From: Azoarcus_F sp036734105
GTDB lineage: Bacteria; Pseudomonadota; Gammaproteobacteria; Burkholderiales; Rhodocyclaceae
Length of the DNA stretch: 24,281 nucleotides
Direction: 5' to 3'
Assembly (NCBI GenBank): GCA_036734105.1
Contig: DAIMZH010000052.1
Location: 1 to 24,281, forward strand
A program made the position numbers and the translations under genes. Under the pieces are notes generated by a model, which was not told the DNA's origin, ran no database searches, and worked only from the letters and a program-made list of their open reading frames with translations. This document shows, piece by piece, positions 8,572 through 16,640 of this stretch (positions within the stretch are counted from its first letter, which is position 1; every line of letters starts with the position of its first letter).

Positions 8572-8973
8572 GGTTCAGGGCTCCCGCTTCTGGTTGGTCT
8601 GATGGGCGTGTTGTTGTCGTGGGCAGCGCCGCAGACGCATCTCTCTGAATGCACAGGCCGAACGTGCAGAGGCTGCTTCAGCGGATATGCGGACTGATCA
8701 CTTCAAACCGCATTATGTCAGCAATTACTGGTTGTGTAACAGCCGTTAAGGCTTCCGGTGTGGGCAGTTTCACACAAGCGCTGCATATCCTCAAGGAATG
8801 AGAACGCCAATTGGCGATGAGGCCAGGTCATGGACCACTGCGCGGTGCTGCCAAAGCGGTCTGCACTGGAGTAAACTGCAACGTTGAATTTTGCACTGCA
8901 GGCAAAGTTTGGCGTTCACCCAATGACGTGAATTGGCCTGGCACAAGCCCGCAAATAATAAAGAGAGGGAAGC
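8572..8973. other. Divergent intergenic region between mshI and maeB
   Basis: 402 bp without a credible gene. It contains the msh promoter candidate at 8712-8740. On the plus strand a purine-rich ribosome site (AGAGAGGGAAG) precedes the maeB ATG. I see no convincing plus-strand -35/-10 pair. CTGGCAC at 8938-8944 resembles half of a sigma54 promoter, but the -24 to -12 spacing is one base short. Confidence 0.6.
8712..8740 (-). promoter_or_regulatory. Putative sigma70 promoter of the msh operon
   Basis: On the minus strand, GTTACA (8740-8735) and CATAAT (8717-8712) are separated by exactly 17 bp. They match the TTGACA and TATAAT consensus at 4 and 5 of 6 positions. Transcription would start near 8705, leaving a leader of about 130 nt before the TTG of mshI. 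No experimental support is visible. Confidence 0.4.
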
Positions 8974-11274
8974 ATGGATCAGGATTTCATTACCGCAGCA
9001 CTGGATTATCACCGTAGCCCGACCCGAGGCAAGATTTCGGTGGTGCCCACCAAGGGTCTGACCAACCAGCGCGACCTTGCATTGGCTTATTCGCCTGGGG
9101 TGGCTGCCGCTTGTGACGCCATAGTGGCCGATCCCGGGCAGGCGCACGAGCTGACCTCGCGCGGCAATCTGGTGGCGGTGGTCACCAATGGCACCGCCGT
9201 GCTTGGCCTGGGCAACATTGGCCCGCTGGCTTCCAAGCCGGTGATGGAGGGCAAGGGTTGCCTGTTCAAGAAGTTCGCCAACATCGACGTGTTCGATATC
9301 GAACTCAACGAAAACGATCCCGACAAGCTCATCGACATCATTGCCGCCATGGAACCGACACTGGGCGGCGTCAACCTCGAAGACATCAAGGCGCCCGAGT
9401 GTTTCTACATTGAGCAGAAACTGCGCGAACGCATGAATATCCCGGTGTTTCATGACGACCAGCATGGCACTGCCATCATCTCGTCCGCTGGCCTGATCAA
9501 CGGACTGAAGGTGGTCGGCAAGGACATTGCCGAGGTCAAGCTGGTGTGCTCCGGCGCTGGCGCTGCGGCGATTGCATGCCTCGACCTCATGGTCGGGCTG
9601 GGTTTGCGTCGCGAGAACGTGTTTGTATGTGATTCGCGCGGCGTCATCCGGGTCGGTCGCGACCAGAACATGGAGCCCAACAAGGCCCGCTATGCGCAGC
9701 ACACCGACGCCACCACGCTGGCTGAGGTGATCGAGGGCGCGGATGTTTTTCTTGGTTTGTCGACTGCCGGGGTGCTTAAGCCGGAAATGGTCGCAAAGAT
9801 GGCCGACCGGCCGTTGATCTTTGCACTGGCCAACCCCAATCCCGAAATTCTGCCGGATGACGCCAAAAAGGTGCGGCCAGACTGCATCGTGGCGACAGGC
9901 CGGTCGGACTTTCCGAACCAGGTTAATAACGTGTTGTGCTTTCCTTTCATCTTCCGTGGTGCGCTGGATGTGGGCGCCACCAAGATCAATGAGGAGATGA
10001 AGCTGGCGTGTGTGCTGGCAATTGCCGAGCTTGCCCAGGCCGAGCAGAGCGACATCGTGGCGTCTGCCTATGGCGGTGCCGACCTCAGCTTTGGTCCGGA
10101 TTACATCATCCCCAAGCCTTTTGATCCGCGCCTCATCGTCAAGATCGCACCGGCGGTGGCACGCGCAGCCATGGAGTCCGGCGTGGCCACCCGCCCCATA
10201 GAGGATTTCAAGGCGTATACCGACAGCCTGACCGATTTCGTCTATCAGTCCGGCATCATCATGAAGCCGGTGTTTACAGCGGCCAAGGCGGTGGCCCCGG
10301 AGCACAAGCGGGTACTCTTTGCCGAGGGCGAAGACGAGCGCGTGCTGCATGCGGTGCGTGTGATCATTGATGAGGACCTGGCGCGCCCCATTCTCATCGG
10401 TCGGCCCAGCGTCATTGAAATGCGAATCCAGAAAGTCGGCCTCAATCTGGTGCCCGAGCGTGACTTCGATGTGGTCAACCCCGAGTCCGATCCGCGTTAC
10501 CGCGAGTTGTGGAACGAATATTACCGGCTGATGTGTCGTGACGGCGTGACGCCGGAAATCGCCAAGGCCAAGATGCGTCGCGACACCACCCTGATAGGCT
10601 GCATGCTGCTGCGCCGTGGTGATGCCGATGCGCTGGTGTGCGGCACCTTTGGCACCTATGAATACCACCTCAAGCAGGTCGAGGATGTGATTGGTCTGGC
10701 CAAGGGCGCCAAGTTGCTGGCCGCGATGAACCTGCTGCTGCTGCCAAAGCGCATGCTCGCCATCACTGACCCCTATGTTAATGAGTCGCCGAACGCTGAG
10801 CAGGTTGCCGAGATTGCGCAAATGGCTGCAGAGGAGTTACGGACTTTCGGTGTTGAGCCGCGCGTGGCCTTGTTGTCACATTCAAACTTTGGCAGCTCTA
10901 CCTCGGCTTCGGCACGCAAGATGCGTGCTGCGCGCGACTTGCTCCGCGTGGCCTGCCCCGATCTGCAGTGTGATGGCGAGATGCATGGCGACGCTGCGCT
11001 TTCGCCTGACATCCGGGCGCATGTGCATCCGGACTCAACCCTGTCCGGCGATGCCAATCTGCTGGTCATGCCCAATATCGATGCGGCCAACATCTCGTTC
11101 AACCTCATGAAGATGGCCAATGGTGATGGTGTGTCGGTGGGGCCGATCCTGCTGGGTGCGGCCTTGCCGGTGCATATCCTGACACCGTCGGCAACGGTGA
11201 GGCGTCTGGTGAATATCACGGCTGTCTCCGTGGTCGACGCCTATCAGCAGCGCATGCGCGACAACGCGCTGTGA
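8974..11274 (+). CDS. maeB: NADP-dependent malic enzyme, MaeB type with phosphotransacetylase-like C-terminal domain
   Basis: Oxidative decarboxylation of malate to pyruvate, supplying NADPH and linking the TCA cycle to gluconeogenic carbon; cytoplasmic. 766 aa, the usual size for the long proteobacterial form. The N-terminal malic domain shows LALAYSPGV with the conserved Tyr39, and KPVMEGKGCLFKKFANIDVFDIEL with the catalytic Lys region. The Rossmann NAD(P) site is LVCSGAGAAAIACLDLMVGLG near residue 190. From about residue 430 to the end runs a PTA_PTB domain (HKRVLFAEGEDERVLHAV, PILLGAALPVHIL). That domain usually binds acetyl-CoA allosterically and has no enzymatic role. The ATG has a good purine-rich ribosome site. 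The next gene starts 19 bp downstream, so the two may be co-transcribed. Confidence 0.95.
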   Translation: MDQDFITAALDYHRSPTRGKISVVPTKGLTNQRDLALAYSPGVAAACDAIVADPGQAHELTSRGNLVAVVTNGTAVLGLGNIGPLASKPVMEGKGCLFKKFANIDVFDIELNENDPDKLIDIIAAMEPTLGGVNLEDIKAPECFYIEQKLRERMNIPVFHDDQHGTAIISSAGLINGLKVVGKDIAEVKLVCSGAGAAAIACLDLMVGLGLRRENVFVCDSRGVIRVGRDQNMEPNKARYAQHTDATTLAEVIEGADVFLGLSTAGVLKPEMVAKMADRPLIFALANPNPEILPDDAKKVRPDCIVATGRSDFPNQVNNVLCFPFIFRGALDVGATKINEEMKLACVLAIAELAQAEQSDIVASAYGGADLSFGPDYIIPKPFDPRLIVKIAPAVARAAMESGVATRPIEDFKAYTDSLTDFVYQSGIIMKPVFTAAKAVAPEHKRVLFAEGEDERVLHAVRVIIDEDLARPILIGRPSVIEMRIQKVGLNLVPERDFDVVNPESDPRYRELWNEYYRLMCRDGVTPEIAKAKMRRDTTLIGCMLLRRGDADALVCGTFGTYEYHLKQVEDVIGLAKGAKLLAAMNLLLLPKRMLAITDPYVNESPNAEQVAEIAQMAAEELRTFGVEPRVALLSHSNFGSSTSASARKMRAARDLLRVACPDLQCDGEMHGDAALSPDIRAHVHPDSTLSGDANLLVMPNIDAANISFNLMKMANGDGVSVGPILLGAALPVHILTPSATVRRLVNITAVSVVDAYQQRMRDNAL

Positions 11275-11293
11275 TTCAAACGGAGTCCTGCAA

Positions 11294-12268
11294 ATGACGC
11301 ACGCAATCCGGTTTCATCAGACAGGTGGCCCTGAAGTGCTGCAATGGGAAAAGCTCCCGCTTGTCGCGCCAGCCGCCGGCGAAGTCCGGCTTCGCCATGA
11401 GGCGGTTGGTTTGAACTACATCGACACTTATCACCGCTGTGGCATGTATCCGGTGCCGCTGCCTTCCGGCATCGGCCTGGAGGCTGCCGGCGTGGTCGAA
11501 GCGGTTGGCCCAGGCGTGACTGATCTGGCGGTGGGCGATAGGGTCGCCTACGCGGGCGGCCCCTTGGGCGCGTATGCCTGTGTGCGCAACATGCCTGCCG
11601 ACCGACTGGTCATTCTTCCTGATGCGCTGAGCTTTGAGCAGGGGGCTGCGATGATGTTGCAGGGGCTGACTGCCCAGTATCTGCTGCGCCGCACCTACCG
11701 GGTGCAGGCCGGCGACACCATCCTGATCCACGCGGCGGCTGGCGGCGTTGGCCTGATCGTCTGTCAGTGGGCCAAGGCCTTGGGTGCAAAAGTCATTGGC
11801 ACTGTCGGTTCGGATGACAAGGCGGCGTTGGCTCAAGCCCACGGTTGCGATCACGCCATTGTTTACACGCGTGAGAACTTTGCCGAGCGCGTGCGGGACA
11901 TCACCGCTGGTGAGGGCGTGGCGGTGGTTTATGACTCAATCGGCCGTGACACCTTCATGGACTCCCTGTCATGTCTGCGGCCACTTGGCATGATGGTGTT
12001 GTTTGGCGCTGCCTCGGGTGCGGTGCCACCTTTTGACCCGCTGGTGCTGGCTCAGAAAGGCTCCTTGTTTCTGACCCGGCCAACCTTGTTTGGCTACATT
12101 GCCAAACGCGCAGACCTGCTCAGCATGGCTGACGAGCTGTTCGAGATGGTGATGACTGGCAAGGTGCGCTTAGAGGTGAATCAGCGCTACCCCTTGCGCG
12201 ATGCCGCGCGGGCTCACGCCGACCTTGAAGCCCGTCGCACAACAGGCTCGACGGTGTTGCTGCCATAG
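11294..12268 (+). CDS. Quinone oxidoreductase, zeta-crystallin-type MDR family
   Basis: 324 aa cytoplasmic NADPH-dependent oxidoreductase. The GroES-like N-terminal half carries GLNYIDTYHRCGMYPVPLPSGIGLEAAGVVEAVG, the hallmark of the qor group. The cofactor motif is AAAGGVG at residues 147-153, with NADPH preference suggested by the family. The zinc-ligand cysteines of alcohol dehydrogenases are absent. It resembles E. coli QorA in length and motifs. A GGAGTCC ribosome site lies just upstream of the ATG. It follows maeB by 19 bp on the same strand. The physiological substrate cannot be told from sequence. Confidence 0.9.
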   Translation: MTHAIRFHQTGGPEVLQWEKLPLVAPAAGEVRLRHEAVGLNYIDTYHRCGMYPVPLPSGIGLEAAGVVEAVGPGVTDLAVGDRVAYAGGPLGAYACVRNMPADRLVILPDALSFEQGAAMMLQGLTAQYLLRRTYRVQAGDTILIHAAAGGVGLIVCQWAKALGAKVIGTVGSDDKAALAQAHGCDHAIVYTRENFAERVRDITAGEGVAVVYDSIGRDTFMDSLSCLRPLGMMVLFGAASGAVPPFDPLVLAQKGSLFLTRPTLFGYIAKRADLLSMADELFEMVMTGKVRLEVNQRYPLRDAARAHADLEARRTTGSTVLLP

Positions 12269-12312
12269 TGTTTTGCCGCCTTGGCGCTGTGCTGGCTGCT
12301 TGATTGCAGTGC

Positions 12313-12339
12313 TTGATATCGACTGGAGTCGGGTAAAAT
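12313..12339 (+). promoter_or_regulatory. Putative dnaE promoter giving a leaderless transcript
   Basis: TTGATA (12313-12318) and TAAAAT (12334-12339) are separated by 15 bp, slightly short. The -10 lies 6 bp before the dnaE ATG, so the predicted start of transcription is the A of ATG. No Shine-Dalgarno sequence precedes the ATG (CCGGCA), which agrees with a leaderless mRNA. Confidence 0.45.
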
Positions 12340-12345
12340 CCGGCA

Positions 12346-15300
12346 ATGAATTTACCTGACTCCACTCCCGCTATTTCTCCCCGCTTCATTCATCTGCGGC
12401 TGCACTCCGAGTACTCGATTCAGGACGGCATTGTCCAGATTGACGATGCGGTTGCGTCTGCGGCCGCCGACGGCATGCCGGCACTCGGCATATCAGATCT
12501 CGCCAACCTCTTCGGCATGGTCAAGTTCTACAAGAGCGCGCGTGGCAAGGGCATCAAGCCCGTTGTCGGGGCGGATGTATGGATCACCAACGACCAGGAA
12601 CGCGACAAACCGAATCGCGTGCTGCTGATCTGTCAGGATCGCGTGGGCTATGGGCAGCTTTGTGAGCTGTTGACCCGGGCTTATCTCGAAAACAAGCACA
12701 GAGGCAGGGCCGAGTTGCGCCGCGAATGGTTGGGTGGCGACAACTGTAATCGCTTGTTGTGTCTGTCGGGTGCCATGAGCGGGGATGTCGGCGTGGCGCT
12801 GGTCAATGGAAACCGTGCCTTGGCGAGACAGCTCGCCAGCGAGTGGGCGGAGTCTTTTCCGGGCGCTTATTACATCGAGTTGCAGCGCGCTGGGCACGCC
12901 AACACCGAGTTTTACATTCGGCAGGCGGTCGAACTCGCCGCCGAACTGGACCTGCCAGTAGTCGCTACCCATCCGGTGCAGTTTCTCGAACCAGGAGACT
13001 TCAAGGCGCATGAGGCCAGAGTGTGTATTGCTCAGGGTTATGTGCTCGCCGACAAGCGTCGGCCACGCGACTTTACGGAAGAGCAATACCTGAAGAACGA
13101 GGACGAGATGTGCGCCCTGTTTGCCGATCTGCCAGAGGCGCTTGAAAACACAGTCGAGATTGCACGCCGCTGTTCACTGACGGTGCAACTTGGCACCAAC
13201 TTTCTGCCCTTGTTTCCGACCCCGGAGGGCATGACCCTGGATGACTTCCTGGTGCATGAGGCAAGACGTGGTCTGGAGGAGCGGCTGATTGAGCTGTATC
13301 CCGATGGCACCGAGCGCGAACGCCAGCGACCGCGCTACGAAGAGCGTCTCAAGTTCGAAACCGACACCATCATCCAGATGGGGTTTCCGGGCTACTTCCT
13401 GATCGTGGCCGACTTCATCATCTGGGCCAAGGAAAACGATGTGCCGGTTGGTCCTGGCCGGGGTTCTGGTGCTGGCTCGCTGGTGGCTTACAGCCTGCGC
13501 ATCACCGACCTCGATCCGCTGGCCTATGCACTGCTGTTTGAGCGCTTCCTTAACCCGGAGCGGGTGTCGATGCCTGACTTTGACATCGACTTCTGTCAGG
13601 ACAAGCGTTACATGGTTATTGAGTATGTGCGCGAGCGTTATGGTCGTGCGGCGGTGAGCCAGATCGTGACTTTCGGCACCATGGCCTCCAAGGCGGTGGT
13701 GCGCGACGTCGGGCGGGTGCTGGACCTGCCCTATGGCTTGTGCGACCGCTTGTCCAAGCTGGTGCCAATCGAGGGCGCCAAGCCGGTGTCGCTGGCCAAG
13801 GCCTACGATATGGAGCTGCAGATCGGCGAGATGATGGCCGATGGCAACGACGGCGAATCGGTGCAGGAGTTGTGGAGCCTGGCTCAGCCGCTTGAGGGCC
13901 TGACCCGCAACGTCGGCATGCACGCCGGTGGGGTGTTGATCGCGCCGGGCAAGCTCACCGATTTCTGCCCCTTGTATCAGGCCGACGGCGACGCCACGCC
14001 GGTGTCACAGTTTGACAAGGACGATGTCGAGGCGGTCGGGCTGGTCAAGTTCGACTTTCTCGGCCTGCGCAACCTGACCATCATCAAGCTGGCAGTCGAC
14101 TATGTCGAGCGTCTCACCGGCGAGCGCCCGGACCTCAACGCGCTGCCCTTCACCGACCCTGCCGCCTATCAGATTCTCAAGGACGCCAACACCACGGCGA
14201 TCTTCCAGGTCGAATCCGACGGCATGAAAAAACTGCTGAAGAAGCTCGGGCCGGACCGCTTCGAGGACATCATCGCGGTGCTCGCGCTCTACCGCCCGGG
14301 GCCGCTGGGCTCGGGCATGGTGGACGACTTCATCCTGCGCAAGAAAGGCCAGCAGGAGATCGACTATTTTCACCCCGACCTGAAAGCCTCGCTGGAGCCC
14401 ACTTACGGCGTCATCGTGTATCAGGAACAGGTGATGCAGATCTCGCAGATCATTGGTGGCTACACGCTGGGCGGTGCCGACATGCTGCGCCGCGCGATGG
14501 GCAAGAAGAAGGCCGAGGAGATGGCCAAGCATCGCGAGATCATGCGCGAGGGCGCACGCATAAAGGGCTACGACGAAGCGCTGGCGATGAAGCTCTTCGA
14601 CCTGATGGAGATGTTTGCCGAATACGGTTTCAACAAGTCGCACACTGCAGCCTATGCGGTGGTCACATATCACACGGCTTGGTTGAAGGCGCATCACTGT
14701 TCGGCCTTCATGGCGGCGACTATGTCGGCCGACCTCGACAATACCGACACCATACGCATCTTCTTCGAAGACACCCGGGCCAACGGCATTGATATTCTGC
14801 CGCCAGACGTCAACGAGTCCGATTACCGTTTTGTGCCGGTTGATCGCAAAACCATCCGTTATGGTCTGGGCGCGGTCAAGGGCTGTGGTGAACCGGCTGT
14901 GCGCGCCTTGCTGGCCGCCCGTGACAAGGGTTTGTTCCGCGATCTGTTCGATTTTTGCGAACGGGTGGATAGACGCCTGGTCAATCGCCGCGTCATTGAG
15001 GCGCTGATCCGCGCAGGCGCAATGGACGCCATGCCCGGCCACGCCGGGCGCGATCGTGCGCAGCTTATCGCCACCGTGTCGTTGGCGATGGAGGCCGCAG
15101 ACCAGGCGGCAGCCAATGCCATGCAGGGCGGTTTGTTTGATGACTTGCCAGAGGCGGCCGGGGCAGCCGTGGAGTTTGTGCAGGCTCGGCCCTGGGGTGA
15201 GCGTGAGCGTCTGAAGGAAGAAAAGACCGCCATAGGGTTCTTTTTGTCCGGCCACCCGTTCAATGCCTTCAAGGGCGAGGTACGGCGTTTTGTGCGTCGG

Positions 15301-15846
15301 CCATTGATTGATCTGGAGCCATCGCGCGATCTTTCCCTGCTGGCGGGTGTGGTCATGGAGGTACGCACCAAGGTGGGCAATCGCGGCAAGATGGCCTTTG
15401 TGGTGCTGGATGACGGCACTCAGGCGCGTGAGGTGACCGTGTATTCCGAATTGCTGGAGGCCAGCCGTGGCAAGATCGTCAACGATGATGTGCTGGTGAT
15501 TGAAGGTAAGGTCAGTGTCGACGAGTTTTCCGGTGGTTTGCGCATCATCGCCGAGCGGATGTTGAGCCTTGGCGAGGCGCGTGAGCGTTTTGCACGCTCA
15601 GTGTTGCTGACACTGGATGGCGGGCGTCCGGACATGGAGGAGGCCGAGGTGGTGATGACGCGTCTGGAGAAGTTGCTTACCCCATTTCGGGGTGGTGCTT
15701 GCCAACTGGTGGTGCGATACCGCAACCGCGAGGCCGAGGCGGAGTTGCCGCTGGGCAAGGCCTGGGGGCTGCGACCGGAGGACCGACTGCTGGAAGCCTT
15801 GCGCGACTGGTTGTCGCCCGAGGCGGTGGAGGTGAGGTACGGCTGA
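12346..15846 (+). CDS. dnaE: DNA polymerase III alpha subunit, replicative polymerase
   Basis: 1166 aa, close to E. coli DnaE (1160). The N-terminal PHP domain begins FIHLRLHSEYSIQDG. The palm carries catalytic aspartates Asp411 and Asp413 (PDFDIDFC) and Asp570 (VKFDFLGLR), matching E. coli Asp401, Asp403 and Asp555. The fingers include DMLRRAMGKKKAEEM and FNKSHTAAYA. The internal beta-clamp motif QGGLF is at 927-931. An OB fold follows (LAGVVMEVRTKVGNRGKMAFVVLDD), then a short tau-binding-type C-terminus. It is the chromosomal replicase and acts with the clamp and clamp loader. The gene is intact, and converges with dnr 25 bp downstream without an obvious hairpin terminator between them. Confidence 0.98.
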   Translation: MNLPDSTPAISPRFIHLRLHSEYSIQDGIVQIDDAVASAAADGMPALGISDLANLFGMVKFYKSARGKGIKPVVGADVWITNDQERDKPNRVLLICQDRVGYGQLCELLTRAYLENKHRGRAELRREWLGGDNCNRLLCLSGAMSGDVGVALVNGNRALARQLASEWAESFPGAYYIELQRAGHANTEFYIRQAVELAAELDLPVVATHPVQFLEPGDFKAHEARVCIAQGYVLADKRRPRDFTEEQYLKNEDEMCALFADLPEALENTVEIARRCSLTVQLGTNFLPLFPTPEGMTLDDFLVHEARRGLEERLIELYPDGTERERQRPRYEERLKFETDTIIQMGFPGYFLIVADFIIWAKENDVPVGPGRGSGAGSLVAYSLRITDLDPLAYALLFERFLNPERVSMPDFDIDFCQDKRYMVIEYVRERYGRAAVSQIVTFGTMASKAVVRDVGRVLDLPYGLCDRLSKLVPIEGAKPVSLAKAYDMELQIGEMMADGNDGESVQELWSLAQPLEGLTRNVGMHAGGVLIAPGKLTDFCPLYQADGDATPVSQFDKDDVEAVGLVKFDFLGLRNLTIIKLAVDYVERLTGERPDLNALPFTDPAAYQILKDANTTAIFQVESDGMKKLLKKLGPDRFEDIIAVLALYRPGPLGSGMVDDFILRKKGQQEIDYFHPDLKASLEPTYGVIVYQEQVMQISQIIGGYTLGGADMLRRAMGKKKAEEMAKHREIMREGARIKGYDEALAMKLFDLMEMFAEYGFNKSHTAAYAVVTYHTAWLKAHHCSAFMAATMSADLDNTDTIRIFFEDTRANGIDILPPDVNESDYRFVPVDRKTIRYGLGAVKGCGEPAVRALLAARDKGLFRDLFDFCERVDRRLVNRRVIEALIRAGAMDAMPGHAGRDRAQLIATVSLAMEAADQAAANAMQGGLFDDLPEAAGAAVEFVQARPWGERERLKEEKTAIGFFLSGHPFNAFKGEVRRFVRRPLIDLEPSRDLSLLAGVVMEVRTKVGNRGKMAFVVLDDGTQAREVTVYSELLEASRGKIVNDDVLVIEGKVSVDEFSGGLRIIAERMLSLGEARERFARSVLLTLDGGRPDMEEAEVVMTRLEKLLTPFRGGACQLVVRYRNREAEAELPLGKAWGLRPEDRLLEALRDWLSPEAVEVRYG

Positions 15847-15871
15847 ATCTTGCAGTTTTGGTGGTTCCGGC

Positions 15872-16636
15872 TCAAGTCAGGCTGTCGCGCAAGCGGTCTA
15901 TATCGACGATGTGGATGGTTCGTCCTTCGACTTCGATCAGGCCGCTGTTGATCAACTCATGCAGCACCCGCGAGAAATGCTCCTGGGTCAGGTTGAGCCG
16001 CGAGGCAATGGTGCCCTTGCTGGTTGGCAGGCGCACGCTGACCCGGCCGTGGGCAGGCGCTTCGCCGTTCATCTCTTCTTCGCGCAGCAGGTAGCCGATG
16101 ATGCGGTCACGCCCATTGCGCAGGGAATAGGCTTCTACGTCGGCAATGAGTTGATGCAGCCGCTGTGACAATCCAGCGATGATCTTGCGGCAAAAAGTCG
16201 GGTCGTGCTCCATTTCTTCAAAAACCACGGCTTTGCTGATGTGCAGCAGGCGGCAGTCGGCCAGCGCCTGAGCCATCACCACATAGGGTTTGTCCATGAA
16301 CATCACGGCTTCGCCAAAACTCTGGCCCGGCCGCAGGATTTCGATGACTTTTTCGTGTCCGTCGGCCGACGTAAACGCCAGCTTGATCTGACCTTCCAGG
16401 ATGAAGTGAAAGCCGCTGCAGGCGTCGCCCCGGTGGAACAGTGCGCTGTTCTTTTCGATCTGACATTCGCGCGCGCCACGCGCAAAGCGTGACAACTCCT
16501 GTGCGCTCAGACCGTTAAGCAGCGGGATGTGTGCCAGCAGCTTGCACAACGCGGCGTGCTCCGAGTTGAGCGCAGCGTGGTCGGCGCGTTGCTTGAGTTG
16601 GTTGGCGGGGGTGCCCAGACAGTCGAGGTTTTGCAT
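15872..16636 (-). CDS. dnr: Crp/Fnr-family NO-responsive regulator, Dnr type
   Basis: 254 aa. N-terminal cyclic-nucleotide-like sensor domain (LFHRGDACSGFHFILEGQIKLAFTSADGHEKVIEILRPGQSFGEAVMF), a long dimer helix, and a C-terminal winged helix (TSKGTIASRLNLTQEHFSRVLHELINSGLIEVEG). The recognition helix keeps the Glu..Ser-Arg triad (E-H-F-S-R) that reads TTGA half-sites in FNR and DNR. It lacks the N-terminal CX2CX5C iron-sulfur cysteines of FNR, which points to the DNR class, where haem senses NO. It starts 4 bp after norD, so it is the last gene of the norEF-X-norD-dnr operon. Likely targets are the two boxes in the nirS/norE divergent region. An exact DNR versus NnrR assignment would need phylogeny. 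Confidence 0.85.
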   Translation of the reverse strand: MQNLDCLGTPANQLKQRADHAALNSEHAALCKLLAHIPLLNGLSAQELSRFARGARECQIEKNSALFHRGDACSGFHFILEGQIKLAFTSADGHEKVIEILRPGQSFGEAVMFMDKPYVVMAQALADCRLLHISKAVVFEEMEHDPTFCRKIIAGLSQRLHQLIADVEAYSLRNGRDRIIGYLLREEEMNGEAPAHGRVSVRLPTSKGTIASRLNLTQEHFSRVLHELINSGLIEVEGRTIHIVDIDRLRDSLT

Positions 16637-16640
16637 GGGT

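Noticed and set aside
8937..8953. sigma54 promoter upstream of maeB (CTGGCAC...GC)
   Set aside because: The GG to GC spacing is nine bases instead of ten and the TTGC part is degenerate.
8791..10821. 676-codon open frame on the minus strand opposite maeB
   Set aside because: It is an antisense shadow. The plus-strand frame is an unmistakable MaeB, while this one has His/Arg/Gln-rich composition, no domain and no ribosome site. Long antisense frames are expected in GC-rich genes.
14005..15255. 416-codon minus-strand frame opposite dnaE
   Set aside because: The plus strand encodes intact DnaE with all catalytic residues. The antisense product has no recognisable motif.
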